From: Clostridium sp. | GTDB taxonomy: Bacteria > Bacillota > Clostridia > Clostridiales > Clostridiaceae | Reading direction: 5' to 3' | Length of the DNA: 64,000 nucleotides | Assembly: GCF_029258205.1 (NCBI RefSeq) | Contig: NZ_JARHZJ010000015.1 | Location: forward strand, 1 to 64,000 | In this document: piece after piece, positions 16,463 to 25,108 of the stretch | How positions within the stretch are numbered: the stretch's first letter is position 1 | How the letters are laid out: every line of letters starts with the position of its first letter | The notes under the pieces: model-generated | Database searches by the model: none | What the model was told of the DNA's origin: nothing | Seen by the model: only the letters and a program-made list of their open reading frames with translations | Made by a program: the position numbers and the translations under genes

Positions 16463-17948
16463 TTCTAATAGTATAAGAAATATGGATAAAGATTATATAG
16501 AAAAGTTTAATATGCCAAGCATAGTTTTAATGGAAAATGCCATAATTAAATTTTTAGAAAATATAGATTTAACTAAAGAAAGTTTTACTATTATTTCTGG
16601 AAGAGGCAATAATGGTGGTGATGCCTTAGGCATTGCAAGACATCTATTAAATAAAGGTAAAAAAGTTTATGTACATATATTAGAGAAAGAAAAAAATGGG
16701 TCTGTAGATTATAAAACTAACCTTACTATATTAGAAAAGCTAGGTTGCTATATACAAAATATCTCTAATTTTAATCATTTAGAGATATTAAAAAATAACA
16801 TAATAAATAGTGAAATGCTTATTGATGGCATTTTTGGAACAGGTCTTGATAAAGAGATTTCTGGAATATATTTTGAGACTATAAAATGTATAAATGAAAA
16901 TAGTAAATTTACAGTTTCTATAGATGTTCCATCAGGTATAAATTCAGATGATGGTAGTATTTTGAGAATAGCTGTTAAGGCTAATGAAACAATAAGTTTT
17001 CAAGTTTATAAATTAGGATTTTTAAATTATAAAAGTTCTCAATATTTAGGAAATCTAAAAGTTGTAGATATAGGAATACCTAAGAGTATAGTTTATAAAA
17101 ATTCAGACAATATAATATTTACAGATAGAGAATACATAAGAAATAAATTTCCTTATAGAAACAAATATGGTCATAAAGGTACATATGGAAGAGCATTGAT
17201 ATTTGCTGGACATAAAGGATTTATTGGAGCTGCTTACATGGTAGGACAAGCAACTATAAAGAGTGGTGCTGGTTTGGTTACAGTATTTACTAATAAAGAT
17301 GTTCAAAGTGAATTATCTATTAAGTTAAATGAAGGAATGACAGGAACATATAATTCTAAAGAAGAATACAAAGAGTTTATTGGTGGAGCAAATGTAATTG
17401 CTTTTGGACCAGGTATGGGCAATAATGATTTAACATTTGAAGTGTTAAGTAATATATGTAATCTTTATAATGGAAATCTTGTTATAGACGCAGATGGAAT
17501 CAATGTGTTAGTGAGAAAAAGATCGATTTTAAAAGAGTTTAAAGGAAACATAGTATTAACACCACATCCAGGAGAGATGGCGAGATTATTAGGTATAGAA
17601 ATTAAAGAGGTTGAAAGAGATAGAATAGGAATTGCTAAGAGGTTTGCAAAATCAAATGGGGTTATAGTGCTATTAAAAGGATATAATACAATAATAACTG
17701 ATGGAGATAAAGTATTTGTAAATCCAACTGGAAATAGTGCTATGGCATCAGGAGGTATGGGAGATACATTAACAGGAATTATAACATCATTAATATCTCA
17801 GGGAGTAAATAGTTTCGATGCAGCTATTTTAGGAGCATATATACATGGCTATATAGGTGATGAATTATCAAAGGATAATTTTACAGTAAGTGCTATGGAA
17901 ATCATAAAAAATATTCCTAATAAAATTAAAGAATTGATTAGCTTTTAG
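16449..17948 (+). CDS. nnr: bifunctional NAD(P)H-hydrate epimerase/dehydratase
   Basis: About 499 residues. The N-terminal YjeF epimerase domain (about 1-210) shows SGRGNNGGDALGIARHL and DGIFGTGLD. The C-terminal ADP-dependent dehydratase domain (about 225-499) has a ribokinase-like fold and GGMGDTLTG near the end, the GxGD anion hole. Together they repair hydrated NADH and NADPH. I start it at ATG 16449 after GGAGGG, inside the last codons of acpS; longer in-frame starts have no ribosome site. Confidence 0.95.
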   Translation: MEICSSNSIRNMDKDYIEKFNMPSIVLMENAIIKFLENIDLTKESFTIISGRGNNGGDALGIARHLLNKGKKVYVHILEKEKNGSVDYKTNLTILEKLGCYIQNISNFNHLEILKNNIINSEMLIDGIFGTGLDKEISGIYFETIKCINENSKFTVSIDVPSGINSDDGSILRIAVKANETISFQVYKLGFLNYKSSQYLGNLKVVDIGIPKSIVYKNSDNIIFTDREYIRNKFPYRNKYGHKGTYGRALIFAGHKGFIGAAYMVGQATIKSGAGLVTVFTNKDVQSELSIKLNEGMTGTYNSKEEYKEFIGGANVIAFGPGMGNNDLTFEVLSNICNLYNGNLVIDADGINVLVRKRSILKEFKGNIVLTPHPGEMARLLGIEIKEVERDRIGIAKRFAKSNGVIVLLKGYNTIITDGDKVFVNPTGNSAMASGGMGDTLTGIITSLISQGVNSFDAAILGAYIHGYIGDELSKDNFTVSAMEIIKNIPNKIKELISF

Positions 17949-18008
17949 AATAAAAAGGATTACTAATTAATAGTATGTAAGGTATAAGGTTTCAGTAGGA
18001 GGATTTTC

Positions 18009-18602
18009 ATGAGGAGTAAAAGAAATGTAATACTCATAATACTATTAATTATAATCCTAGGGGTTATAGGTGGACTAGCTATCTATCAAAGAACTTATAA
18101 TTTAACACCAGAGAATATATTGGAAGATATGTTTTCTATAGAATCTTATGAAACGGAAATAATATATGATGTTAAAAATTCTAGAGGTCAGTTTCAAGAA
18201 AAAGGTAGAATTTATTATGACGAAGAAGTTGGGACAAAAATTGTTTTAGATGATAGAGAACAATTATTTGAAAAAGATAAAATAATAATAAACTACGTTA
18301 AAGATGAAAAGACTTACGAAGTTGGAAAAGACTATGATCAGTTCTATAGATTTATGTTTATAAATGAATTAAAGGATTTGTGTAATGAAGAACATGAATT
18401 TACTTATAAGTGGAAGGATGAGAATGAGAAGTCTGAAATAATACTAGAGTTTAAAAAATTAAATGGGAATGAAAATTTTTCAAGAGAAGTAATGATTATA
18501 GATGCAAAGAAAAAAGTTCCTAAGGAAGCTAAGATTTATGATAGGGATGATTCAGAAAGTGTTTCTATAAAGTTTAATAACTTTAGTAAAGTTAAAAATT
18601 AA
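18009..18602 (+). CDS. GerS/YdcC-like LolA-fold membrane protein without a lipobox
   Basis: A 197-residue protein with an N-terminal membrane helix (about residues 6-26) and an extracytoplasmic beta-rich domain rich in Glu, Lys and Tyr. Position (acpS, nnr, this gene, EndoAI, EndoA) and general character match Bacillus YdcC and the clostridial GerS group, LolA-like proteins linked to spore cortex modification and germination. Those relatives are usually lipoproteins. Here the helix end reads LGVIGGLAIY with no cysteine, so lipidation is not possible. The homology call is inference from context and composition. It starts 60 bases after nnr with a TAGGAGG site and ends at a hairpin. Confidence 0.6.
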   Translation: MRSKRNVILIILLIIILGVIGGLAIYQRTYNLTPENILEDMFSIESYETEIIYDVKNSRGQFQEKGRIYYDEEVGTKIVLDDREQLFEKDKIIINYVKDEKTYEVGKDYDQFYRFMFINELKDLCNEEHEFTYKWKDENEKSEIILEFKKLNGNENFSREVMIIDAKKKVPKEAKIYDRDDSESVSIKFNNFSKVKN

Positions 18603-18608
18603 GATTAT

Positions 18609-18637
18609 ATTGTGATTGCTTTTTTAGCAATCACAAT
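18609..18637 (+). terminator. hairpin after the GerS-like gene
   Basis: A perfect 12-bp stem (18609-18620 with 18626-18637) has a five-T loop. The downstream T-tract is poor, so termination may be partial. Confidence 0.65.
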
Positions 18638-18770
18638 AATAAATATAATAAGTTAATTTTATTTTGTTATAATTTTACATATTGAATATATTTTATTAGA
18701 AAAAACAATAGGAAACAAGTTTAATAATAAATATTATGTCAAAAAATATCATTTGCTTAAGATGAAATCT

Positions 18771-18800
18771 TTGACAAGGTGGCATATTTTGTAATATAAT
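18771..18800 (+). promoter_or_regulatory. promoter of the EndoAI-EndoA pair
   Basis: A consensus TTGACA (18771-18776) and TATAAT (18795-18800) are 18 bases apart, about 45 bases before the antitoxin start. Confidence 0.8.
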
Positions 18801-18845
18801 TTATACATAATTTTATAACTCTTTTTACATTTAGGAGTGATGTAC

Positions 18846-19088
18846 ATGTCAGTATCAAAGATTAATAAACAAAATTCAAAAAAAGAAAAAAAAATCCAAA
18901 ATTTTAGTCAATTAAAAGGAAGAAATATAATAACATATAGTGAGAAGAAAAAAGAAGAAGACTTTTACGAAGCGATGAAGGAAGGATATAAGGCTATGGC
19001 TTTAATAAATTCACAATATGCTGAAGAAGGAGCTTCTGGAGAATACTTTGATCAAATAGAATATGAGACATGGCTTTGCGGAGTGTGA
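18846..19088 (+). CDS. ndoAI: EndoAI-like antitoxin of the MazEF/NdoA system
   Basis: An 80-residue protein directly upstream of the EndoA toxin. Its C-terminal half (about residues 40-80, with GYKAMALINSQYAEEGASGE and YETWL) resembles the toxin-binding tail of Bacillus EndoAI. The N-terminal half is Lys/Asn/Gln rich and does not show a recognisable ribbon-helix-helix pattern. I start it at ATG 18846, eight bases after TAGGAG; ATG 18840 is too close to that site. The gap to the toxin start is five bases, typical of toxin-antitoxin operons. The antitoxin role is inferred mostly from position. Confidence 0.75.
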   Translation: MSVSKINKQNSKKEKKIQNFSQLKGRNIITYSEKKKEEDFYEAMKEGYKAMALINSQYAEEGASGEYFDQIEYETWLCGV

Positions 19089-19093
19089 TATAA

Positions 19094-19444
19094 ATGGCTA
19101 GTTTGAATGTAAAAAGAGGGGATATATTTTATGCTGACCTTAGTCCAGTTGTTGGATCAGAGCAAGGTGGAATAAGACCAGTAATAATAATACAAAATGA
19201 TATAGGAAATAGGTATAGTCCAACAGTAATTGTTGCTGCTATAACTTCACAAATAAATAAGGCAAAATTGCCTACACATGTAGAAATCTCTTCTGAAGAA
19301 TACGGGTTAAATAGAGATTCGGTTGTTCTTTTAGAGCAAATAAGGACTTTAGATAAGAAGAGATTAAAAGAGAAAATTGGACATATGACAGAGGAAGATA
19401 TGAAAAAAGTGAATAAATCTCTGTTAATAAGTTTAAATTTGTAA
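19094..19444 (+). CDS. ndoA: EndoA/MazF-type mRNA interferase toxin
   Basis: A 116-residue toxin, nearly the full length of Bacillus EndoA. Diagnostic segments are [30 protein letters not shown] and [13 protein letters not shown]. The Arg in IRPV and the Ser/Thr in VAAITSQ belong to the RNA-cleaving site of the family. It cuts single-stranded mRNA at short sequences (UACAU in Bacillus; specificity here is unknown). It shares the antitoxin promoter and ends at a strong terminator. Confidence 0.95.
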   Translation: MASLNVKRGDIFYADLSPVVGSEQGGIRPVIIIQNDIGNRYSPTVIVAAITSQINKAKLPTHVEISSEEYGLNRDSVVLLEQIRTLDKKRLKEKIGHMTEEDMKKVNKSLLISLNL

Positions 19445-19456
19445 TAATTAGATAAC

Positions 19457-19498
19457 TTAGGCTATGATTAAATATTTAATCATAGCCTTAATTTTTTT
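19457..19498 (+). terminator. terminator after ndoA
   Basis: A perfect 15-bp palindrome (19459-19473 with 19474-19488) is followed by a T-rich run. The loop must open a few central pairs. Confidence 0.88.
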
Positions 19499-19881
19499 GT
19501 AAAAAGGAAATTTTAATTATTTTTTAGATAATAATATATAAAATTTAAAAAAATAATTAACTGTAATCGATACAATTTTTGTATAGTATTAAAGCTATAA
19601 ATGTGATACTCTAATTTAAACTTTTTCATATAAAATTTTATCCAGGATATACTATTATAGATTTTAATATTAAAAAGATGATTTTAAGCTATTAAAATTA
19701 AAGTTTAATAGAGTAGTCTAATTTGGTATTAGAATATGCTTAATGAAAGTAAAAAGCATAAAAAGATTAGCATAAATAAAAAATTACTATATGAAAAATT
19801 AGTTTTTTGTGATAGAATGAACTTGATAAAAAGGTAAAATAATATTTTAAAAAAGTTTACATAAATGTACAGGAGGTCATT
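19499..19881. other. AT-rich leader upstream of transketolase
   Basis: About 380 bases with no open frame that has a ribosome site. I looked for riboswitch cores and found none I could name. The AGGAGG site at the far end belongs to the transketolase gene. Confidence 0.45.
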
Positions 19882-20706
19882 ATGAGCAACAAGATACAAG
19901 AGTTAAAAAGTATGTCTAAGGTTATAAGAAAAGACATAGTAACTATGCTTACTGAGTCAGCATCAGGACATCCAGGTGGATCTTTATCAATCGCAGATAT
20001 AGTAACAATTTTATACTTCGATGAAATGAATATTGATCCAAAAAATCCAAAGGATCCAAATAGAGATAGATTCGTTTTATCAAAAGGACATGCAGCACCA
20101 GTATTATATAGTGCTTTAGCAAGAAGAGGATATTTTGATCCAGCAGAATTAACAACATTAAGAAAATTTGGTTCAAACCTTCAAGGACATCCAAATATGA
20201 ATGACTTACCAGGAATTGATATGTCAACTGGTTCTTTAGGTCAAGGTGTATCAGCAGCTGTAGGTATGGCATTAGCTGGTAAACTAGACAACAAAGATTA
20301 CAGAGTATTTACTATTTTAGGAGATGGAGAGTTAGAAGAGGGTCAAGTTTGGGAAGCAGCTATGTCAGCAGCTCATTATAGATTAGATAACTTAACAGCT
20401 TTCGTTGACTTTAATGGATTACAAATAGATGGTGACATTAAAGAAGTAATGAGTCCATGTCCAATAGATAAGAAATTTGAAGCTTTTGGATGGAATGTAA
20501 TAGTTATAAACGGACATGATTATGAAGAAATAATGAATGCTATACAAAAAGCTAAGAGTACAAAAGGAGCACCAACTTGCATAGTTTGTAACACAGTAAA
20601 AGGTAAAGGTGTTTCATTTATGGAAAATGAAGCGGCTTGGCATGGAGCAGCTCCAACTAAAGAGCAATGTGAGCAAGCTATAAAAGAGATCGGAGGGGAC
20701 AACTAA
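19882..20706 (+). CDS. transketolase, N-terminal subunit
   Basis: A 274-residue protein covering the thiamine-diphosphate-binding half of transketolase. It has SGHPGGSLSIADI, DRFVLSKGHAAP, and the TPP motif GDGELEEGQVWEAAM...DFN. Split transketolases are common in Clostridia and archaea. With the next gene it forms the active alpha2beta2 enzyme moving two-carbon units between sugar phosphates in the pentose phosphate pathway. Its stop codon shares one base with the start of the second subunit, ensuring equal synthesis. The ribosome site is a strong AGGAGG. Confidence 0.94.
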   Translation: MSNKIQELKSMSKVIRKDIVTMLTESASGHPGGSLSIADIVTILYFDEMNIDPKNPKDPNRDRFVLSKGHAAPVLYSALARRGYFDPAELTTLRKFGSNLQGHPNMNDLPGIDMSTGSLGQGVSAAVGMALAGKLDNKDYRVFTILGDGELEEGQVWEAAMSAAHYRLDNLTAFVDFNGLQIDGDIKEVMSPCPIDKKFEAFGWNVIVINGHDYEEIMNAIQKAKSTKGAPTCIVCNTVKGKGVSFMENEAAWHGAAPTKEQCEQAIKEIGGDN

Positions 20707-21650
20707 TGGCGAAAAAAATAGCAACTAGAGAAGCATACGGAAAAGCATTAGCTGCTTTAGCTAATGAAAATGAGAATATATTAGTTTTAGACGCAGACCT
20801 TTCAAAGTCAACTAAAACAGCAGATTTCAAAAAAGTATGTCCAGAAAGATTCATAAATATGGGGATTGCAGAAGGGAATATGATGTCAGTAGCAGCAGGT
20901 TTATCAACTTGTGGAAAAATTCCATTTGCTAGTACATTTGCTATGTTTGCTGCTGGAAGAGCATTTGAGCAAATAAGAAACTCAATATGTTACCCAAGAT
21001 TAAATGTAAAAATATGTGCTACTCATGCTGGTTTAACAGTTGGTGAAGATGGAGCATCACACCAAGCTATAGAAGATTTATCTTTAATGAGAAGTATACC
21101 AAACATGACAGTAATATGTCCATCAGATGCAGTTGAAACAGAAGCTGCAATAAGAGCTATCGCTGAATATGATGGACCTTGTTATGTAAGATTAGGAAGA
21201 GCAGGCGTTAATGTAATAAATGACAGACCTGAGTACAAGTTTGAAATTGGAAAAGGTATAGAGTTAAGAGAAGGTAATGATATAACATTATTTGCTACAG
21301 GTATAATGGTTGATGTAGCTATAGAAGCTGTTGAAGCTTTAGCTAAAGAAGGAATTAATGCTAGATTAATAAACATTCATACTATCAAACCAATAGATTC
21401 AGAAATTATATTAAAAGCGGCTAAAGAAACTGGAGCAATAGTTACGTTAGAAGAGCATAACATAATCGGAGGATTAGGCTCAGCTGTAGCTGAGGTTGTT
21501 GGAGAAGAATTCCCAGTACCAGTAGTTAAAGTTGGTGTTAAAGATACATTTGGAGAAAGTGGTAAACCAGACGAATTATTAAAGGCTTATGGATTAACTT
21601 CAGAAGATGCAGTTAAAGCTGCTAAGAAAGCAATGAGCTTAAAAAGATAA
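20706..21650 (+). CDS. transketolase, C-terminal subunit
   Basis: A 314-residue protein holding the pyrimidine-binding and C-terminal domains. Visible features are DADLSKSTKTADF, NMGIAEGNMMSVAAGL with the catalytic Glu of the pyrimidine domain, and the late HNIIGGLGSAVAEV. It overlaps the N-terminal subunit gene by one base (TAATG). The two parts together equal a normal transketolase of about 590 residues. The gene ends at a terminator. Confidence 0.94.
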   Translation: MAKKIATREAYGKALAALANENENILVLDADLSKSTKTADFKKVCPERFINMGIAEGNMMSVAAGLSTCGKIPFASTFAMFAAGRAFEQIRNSICYPRLNVKICATHAGLTVGEDGASHQAIEDLSLMRSIPNMTVICPSDAVETEAAIRAIAEYDGPCYVRLGRAGVNVINDRPEYKFEIGKGIELREGNDITLFATGIMVDVAIEAVEALAKEGINARLINIHTIKPIDSEIILKAAKETGAIVTLEEHNIIGGLGSAVAEVVGEEFPVPVVKVGVKDTFGESGKPDELLKAYGLTSEDAVKAAKKAMSLKR

Positions 21651-21667
21651 TCTATAAGATAAAAAAG

Positions 21668-21702
21668 AAGCAGCATGAGCAATTTTCTCATGCTGTTTTT
21701 TT
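21668..21702 (+). terminator. terminator after transketolase
   Basis: CAGCATGAG (21671-21679) pairs with CTCATGCTG (21687-21695) and is followed by eight T, with flanking bases extending the stem. Confidence 0.9.
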
Positions 21703-22125
21703 ATGAATAAAAATAAAAAAAAGTATTAATTTTAATTTTATTGCCAAAATATGAATATAAATATAAATATTAATATTAAAAATTTAAGGCTATTATATAA
21801 ATAATAAATTAATACTTAATTTAAAATTGGGAAAGTAAATTAAATATTAATTTATTAAGAGGAGAGATGAAATATTCTAAGTAAGTCTTTGGTGAGGGTT
21901 TTCTTTATTTAGTAGAAATTTAGAACTTTGTTATGCTATAATTAAGATGCTTTACATTAATGTATGAAATATTAACAAAAATTAAGTAGATTAATGTAGA
22001 AAAGTAAGGTAAAATAGTAAAATAGATTAGTGTTGATAGTAATTGGGTAAATATATATTTTTTTCTAAACGTTTGTTTAGATTTTAATTTTTTAAGTAGA
22101 AAAAAGTTATTAAGGAGTGTTAACA
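21703..22125. other. ftsEX leader region with extended -10 promoter
   Basis: About 420 AT-rich bases. TGCTATAAT (21934-21942) is a good extended -10 element with a weak -35, giving ftsE a leader of about 180 bases. A five-codon frame after GAGGAG (ATG near 21867) is probably chance. I see no riboswitch. Confidence 0.5.
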
Positions 22126-22812
22126 ATGATAGAATTTAAGAATGTTAGCAAGGTCTATAATAAGAATGTCAAAGCACTTACAAATGTCAACATAAACATT
22201 GATAAAGGTGAATTTGTGTTCTTAGTTGGACCTAGTGGTGCTGGTAAGTCAACTTTCATAAAGATGTTATTAAAAGAAGTTGAACCATCAACTGGAAACA
22301 TAGTTATGGGAAATGAGGATTTATCTAAGATAAAAAGAAGACAAATACCTTATCATAGAAGAAAAATAGGAATGGTATTCCAAGACTTTAGATTAATACC
22401 AACTCTTAATGTTTATGAAAATGTTGCTTTTGGGATGAGAGTAGTAGGGGCTACACCAAAAGAAATAAGAAAGAGAGTTCCAATGGTATTATCACTAGTT
22501 GGATTATCTAATAAATATAAAATGTTTCCAAATGAATTATCAGGAGGAGAACAACAAAGAGTTTCAATAGCAAGAGCTATCGTTAATAATCCAAAAGTTT
22601 TAATAGCTGACGAACCAACAGGTAACTTAGACCCAGAAACAGCTAAAGAAATTATGGAATTAATAGATGACATAAACAAAGCAGGAACAACAGTAGTTAT
22701 GGCTACTCATGCTAAGGAAATAGTTAACTCAATGAAAAAAAGGGTTATAGCTATAGATAGAGGTGAGGTAGTTAGTGATGTTCAGAAAGGAGGATATGAA
22801 TATGAAGTTTAG
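22126..22812 (+). CDS. ftsE: cell division ATP-binding protein FtsE
   Basis: A 228-residue ABC ATPase. Walker A is GPSGAGKST, the signature is ELSGGEQQRVSIARA, Walker B is VLIADEPTGNLDP, and the switch His is in MATHAKEI. With FtsX it forms a membrane complex that activates wall hydrolases at the division site or side wall. I start it at ATG 22126 after AAGGAG; the GTG nine bases earlier overlaps that site. It overlaps ftsX by 11 bases. The order ftsE-ftsX-protease-PDZ protein-uvrB parallels Bacillus. Confidence 0.96.
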   Translation: MIEFKNVSKVYNKNVKALTNVNINIDKGEFVFLVGPSGAGKSTFIKMLLKEVEPSTGNIVMGNEDLSKIKRRQIPYHRRKIGMVFQDFRLIPTLNVYENVAFGMRVVGATPKEIRKRVPMVLSLVGLSNKYKMFPNELSGGEQQRVSIARAIVNNPKVLIADEPTGNLDPETAKEIMELIDDINKAGTTVVMATHAKEIVNSMKKRVIAIDRGEVVSDVQKGGYEYEV

Positions 22813-23710
22813 TACTATAGGATATTTCATATCAGATGCTTTCAAGAGTTTAAAGAGAAATAGAACAATAAGTATAGCTTCTATAGCAACTGTTCTTACT
22901 ACGTTATTTATATTTGGAGCATTTTTATTAACTGCTTTAAATGTTAAAAATGGGGTTACAGATGTTCAAGATAAAGTTGAGGTTAAGGTTTTTCTTAAAG
23001 ATGATGTAACACAAGCACAAAAGGATGCAGTTGAAGCAAAACTTAAGACTGTTCAAGGGGTAAAAGAAGTAGAATTTGAATCTAAAGATCAAGCTTTTGC
23101 AAAAATGGAAGATTCAAGTGACTATAATAAAGAAATTTTAGCTGGATATAGCAAAGAAAATAACCCATTACCAGCTTCATACATAGTAAGATTAGAAAGT
23201 CCTGAAGTAGCTTCAAGCGTTGAAAGCGCTATGAAAACTAATAATAAATATATGGATGGTGTAGAAGATGTAGGCAATGACGAAGAGCTTATAGGAACTA
23301 TAAACTCATTTGTAAAAGTTATTAACACAGTAGGATTAGTTTTAGGAATAGTATTTATAGGTGTATCACTATTCTTAATAGTAAATACAATAAAGATAAC
23401 TGTTTACTCAAGAAGAAGAGAAGTAGGAATAATGAAATTTGTTGGTGCAACTGACTGGTTTATAAGATGGCCTTTCGTAATAGAGGGTATCATAATTGGT
23501 CTTATAGGTGGTATTCTTTCAACACTTTTATTATTCGCAGGATATAATTTCTTATATGGAAAAATTGTAGCTTCATCATCACTATATATGCCACAATTTG
23601 TACAACCGATGTATGTTTTAACAACAATGTCATGGCAGTTTATACTAGCAGGTATTGTAATTGGTGCAATAGGTAGTATAATAGCTTTAAGAAAATTCTT
23701 AGACGTTTAA
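22802..23710 (+). CDS. ftsX: cell division protein FtsX
   Basis: A 302-residue permease-like protein with four membrane helices (about 22-45, 175-200, 220-245, 270-295) and a large extracellular loop between helices 1 and 2 (about 50-165), the part that contacts extracellular coiled-coil hydrolases. The final part has the FtsX/MacB-like segment TVYSRRREVGIMKFVGATDWFIRWPF. I choose ATG 22802, eight bases after AAAGGAGG; ATG 22796 is only two bases from it. A candidate partner is the coiled-coil NlpC/P60 hydrolase at 731. Confidence 0.94.
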   Translation: MKFSTIGYFISDAFKSLKRNRTISIASIATVLTTLFIFGAFLLTALNVKNGVTDVQDKVEVKVFLKDDVTQAQKDAVEAKLKTVQGVKEVEFESKDQAFAKMEDSSDYNKEILAGYSKENNPLPASYIVRLESPEVASSVESAMKTNNKYMDGVEDVGNDEELIGTINSFVKVINTVGLVLGIVFIGVSLFLIVNTIKITVYSRRREVGIMKFVGATDWFIRWPFVIEGIIIGLIGGILSTLLLFAGYNFLYGKIVASSSLYMPQFVQPMYVLTTMSWQFILAGIVIGAIGSIIALRKFLDV

Positions 23711-23727
23711 TATCTAATATAGAATAT

Positions 23728-23782
23728 AAAAAGCTTAAAATACGTAAACTATTTAAATATAGCGTATTTTAAGCTTTTTTTT
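23728..23782 (+). terminator. terminator between ftsX and the S41 protease gene
   Basis: A perfect 16-bp stem (23729-23744 with 23763-23778) is followed by a run of T to 23782. The ribosome site of the next gene starts within a few bases. Confidence 0.85.
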
Positions 23783-23798
23783 GAAAGGGTGGATTTTT

Positions 23799-25085
23799 AT
23801 GAGTAACAATAATGATGAAAAAAAGGAATATAATAATATTATTAAAAATCTTAAGAAGAAAAAAAGATTTAGAGTTTTAGCTATGGGTGTTGCTTTAACT
23901 TTAATAATTGGTGTTTCTGTATATGCTGGAAATAGGCTTACCGCATTTGGTATTTTACCTATAACTAATGTTAGTGAAGTTCAGTCATCATTAGAGAAAG
24001 TAAATGATATAGAAAATTTTAAAAAGGTATTAGAAATAAGGGAAATGCTTTATAGATGGTATGATGGAAAAATTGATGATAGTAAGTTATCTGAAGGAGC
24101 TATAAAGGGGATGGTTTCATCTTTAGGTGATCAATATACTTACTATATGAACGAAAAAGAGTTTTCGGATTTTAAAGAAAAAAGTCAGGGCAATTATATG
24201 GGGATTGGTATTCAAGTAGCTGCTAAAGATGGTAAGATAGTAGTAATTTCTCCTATCCAAGGGGGACCAGCTGAAAAAGTAGGAATAAAAACTGGAGATG
24301 TTATATTAAAGATAAATGGAGAGGCAGTTTCAGGAAATGAATTGGATAAAGCTGTTTCAATGATGAAAGGTACTACAAAAGAAAATATAAAATTAACATT
24401 ATATAGAGAAGGTAAAGGCGAATTTGACGTTGATGTTATTAGAGATGTAATTAAAACAGTTAATGTTAAAAGTGAAATGATTGATGGAAACATTGGATAT
24501 ATAGAAGTCTTAGCTTTTGATGAGGGAACAGCTAAAGACTTTGAAACTCAGTTAAAGGATTTAGAAGACAAAGGAATGAAGGGGTTAATCCTTGATTTAA
24601 GAGGAAATCCAGGAGGATTTATGAAAGAGTGTGTGGAACTAGTATCAAATTTTGTTCCAAAGGATAAGGTTATAGTTTCTACAATAGATAAGTATGGTAA
24701 TAAAGAGGAAAGTTTATCTAAGGGTGGAATAGCACAGGGAATGCCTTTGGTAGTTTTGATTGATGGAGGTACTGCGTCAGCTTCAGAAATAGTAGCAGGA
24801 TCTATTAGAGATTATGATTTAGGAACTCTAGTTGGAACAACATCATTTGGTAAAGGAATAGTTCAAGTGGTTTTAGATAAGATAGGTAAAGAAAAAGATG
24901 GAACAGCTTTAAAAGTAACTATTTCAAAATATTATACTCCAAATGGAGAAAATATTCATAAAAAAGGTATAGGGCCAGATGTTAAAGTTGAATATCCAAA
25001 AGAGCTTAAAGAAAAGACATATTCAAGAAGTACTGATCCACAATTTGAAAAGGCCTTAGAAATCATACAAGAAAAGATAAAATAA
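23799..25085 (+). CDS. S41-family carboxy-terminal processing protease (CtpA/CtpB-like)
   Basis: A 428-residue exported protease. It has a cytoplasmic tail, a signal-anchor helix (about 27-47), a PDZ domain (about 115-185, IGIQVAAKDGKIVVISPIQGGPAEKVGIKTGD) and the S41 catalytic domain with DLRGNPGG, the nucleophile Ser in GGTASASEI and Lys in SFGKGIVQ. CtpB of Bacillus lies in the same place after ftsX and cuts SpoIVFA in sporulation signalling; that role here is inferred. I use ATG 23799 after AAAGGGTGG. A strong terminator lies just upstream, so expression depends on read-through or a promoter I cannot see. Confidence 0.93.
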   Translation: MSNNNDEKKEYNNIIKNLKKKKRFRVLAMGVALTLIIGVSVYAGNRLTAFGILPITNVSEVQSSLEKVNDIENFKKVLEIREMLYRWYDGKIDDSKLSEGAIKGMVSSLGDQYTYYMNEKEFSDFKEKSQGNYMGIGIQVAAKDGKIVVISPIQGGPAEKVGIKTGDVILKINGEAVSGNELDKAVSMMKGTTKENIKLTLYREGKGEFDVDVIRDVIKTVNVKSEMIDGNIGYIEVLAFDEGTAKDFETQLKDLEDKGMKGLILDLRGNPGGFMKECVELVSNFVPKDKVIVSTIDKYGNKEESLSKGGIAQGMPLVVLIDGGTASASEIVAGSIRDYDLGTLVGTTSFGKGIVQVVLDKIGKEKDGTALKVTISKYYTPNGENIHKKGIGPDVKVEYPKELKEKTYSRSTDPQFEKALEIIQEKIK

Positions 25086-25108
25086 ATAAAATTTTTGGAG
25101 GACTTAAA

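Noticed and set aside
21867-21884. Five-codon leader peptide in the ftsEX leader
   Set aside because: Although it follows a good ribosome site, it carries no repeated regulatory codons and no linked terminator hairpin.
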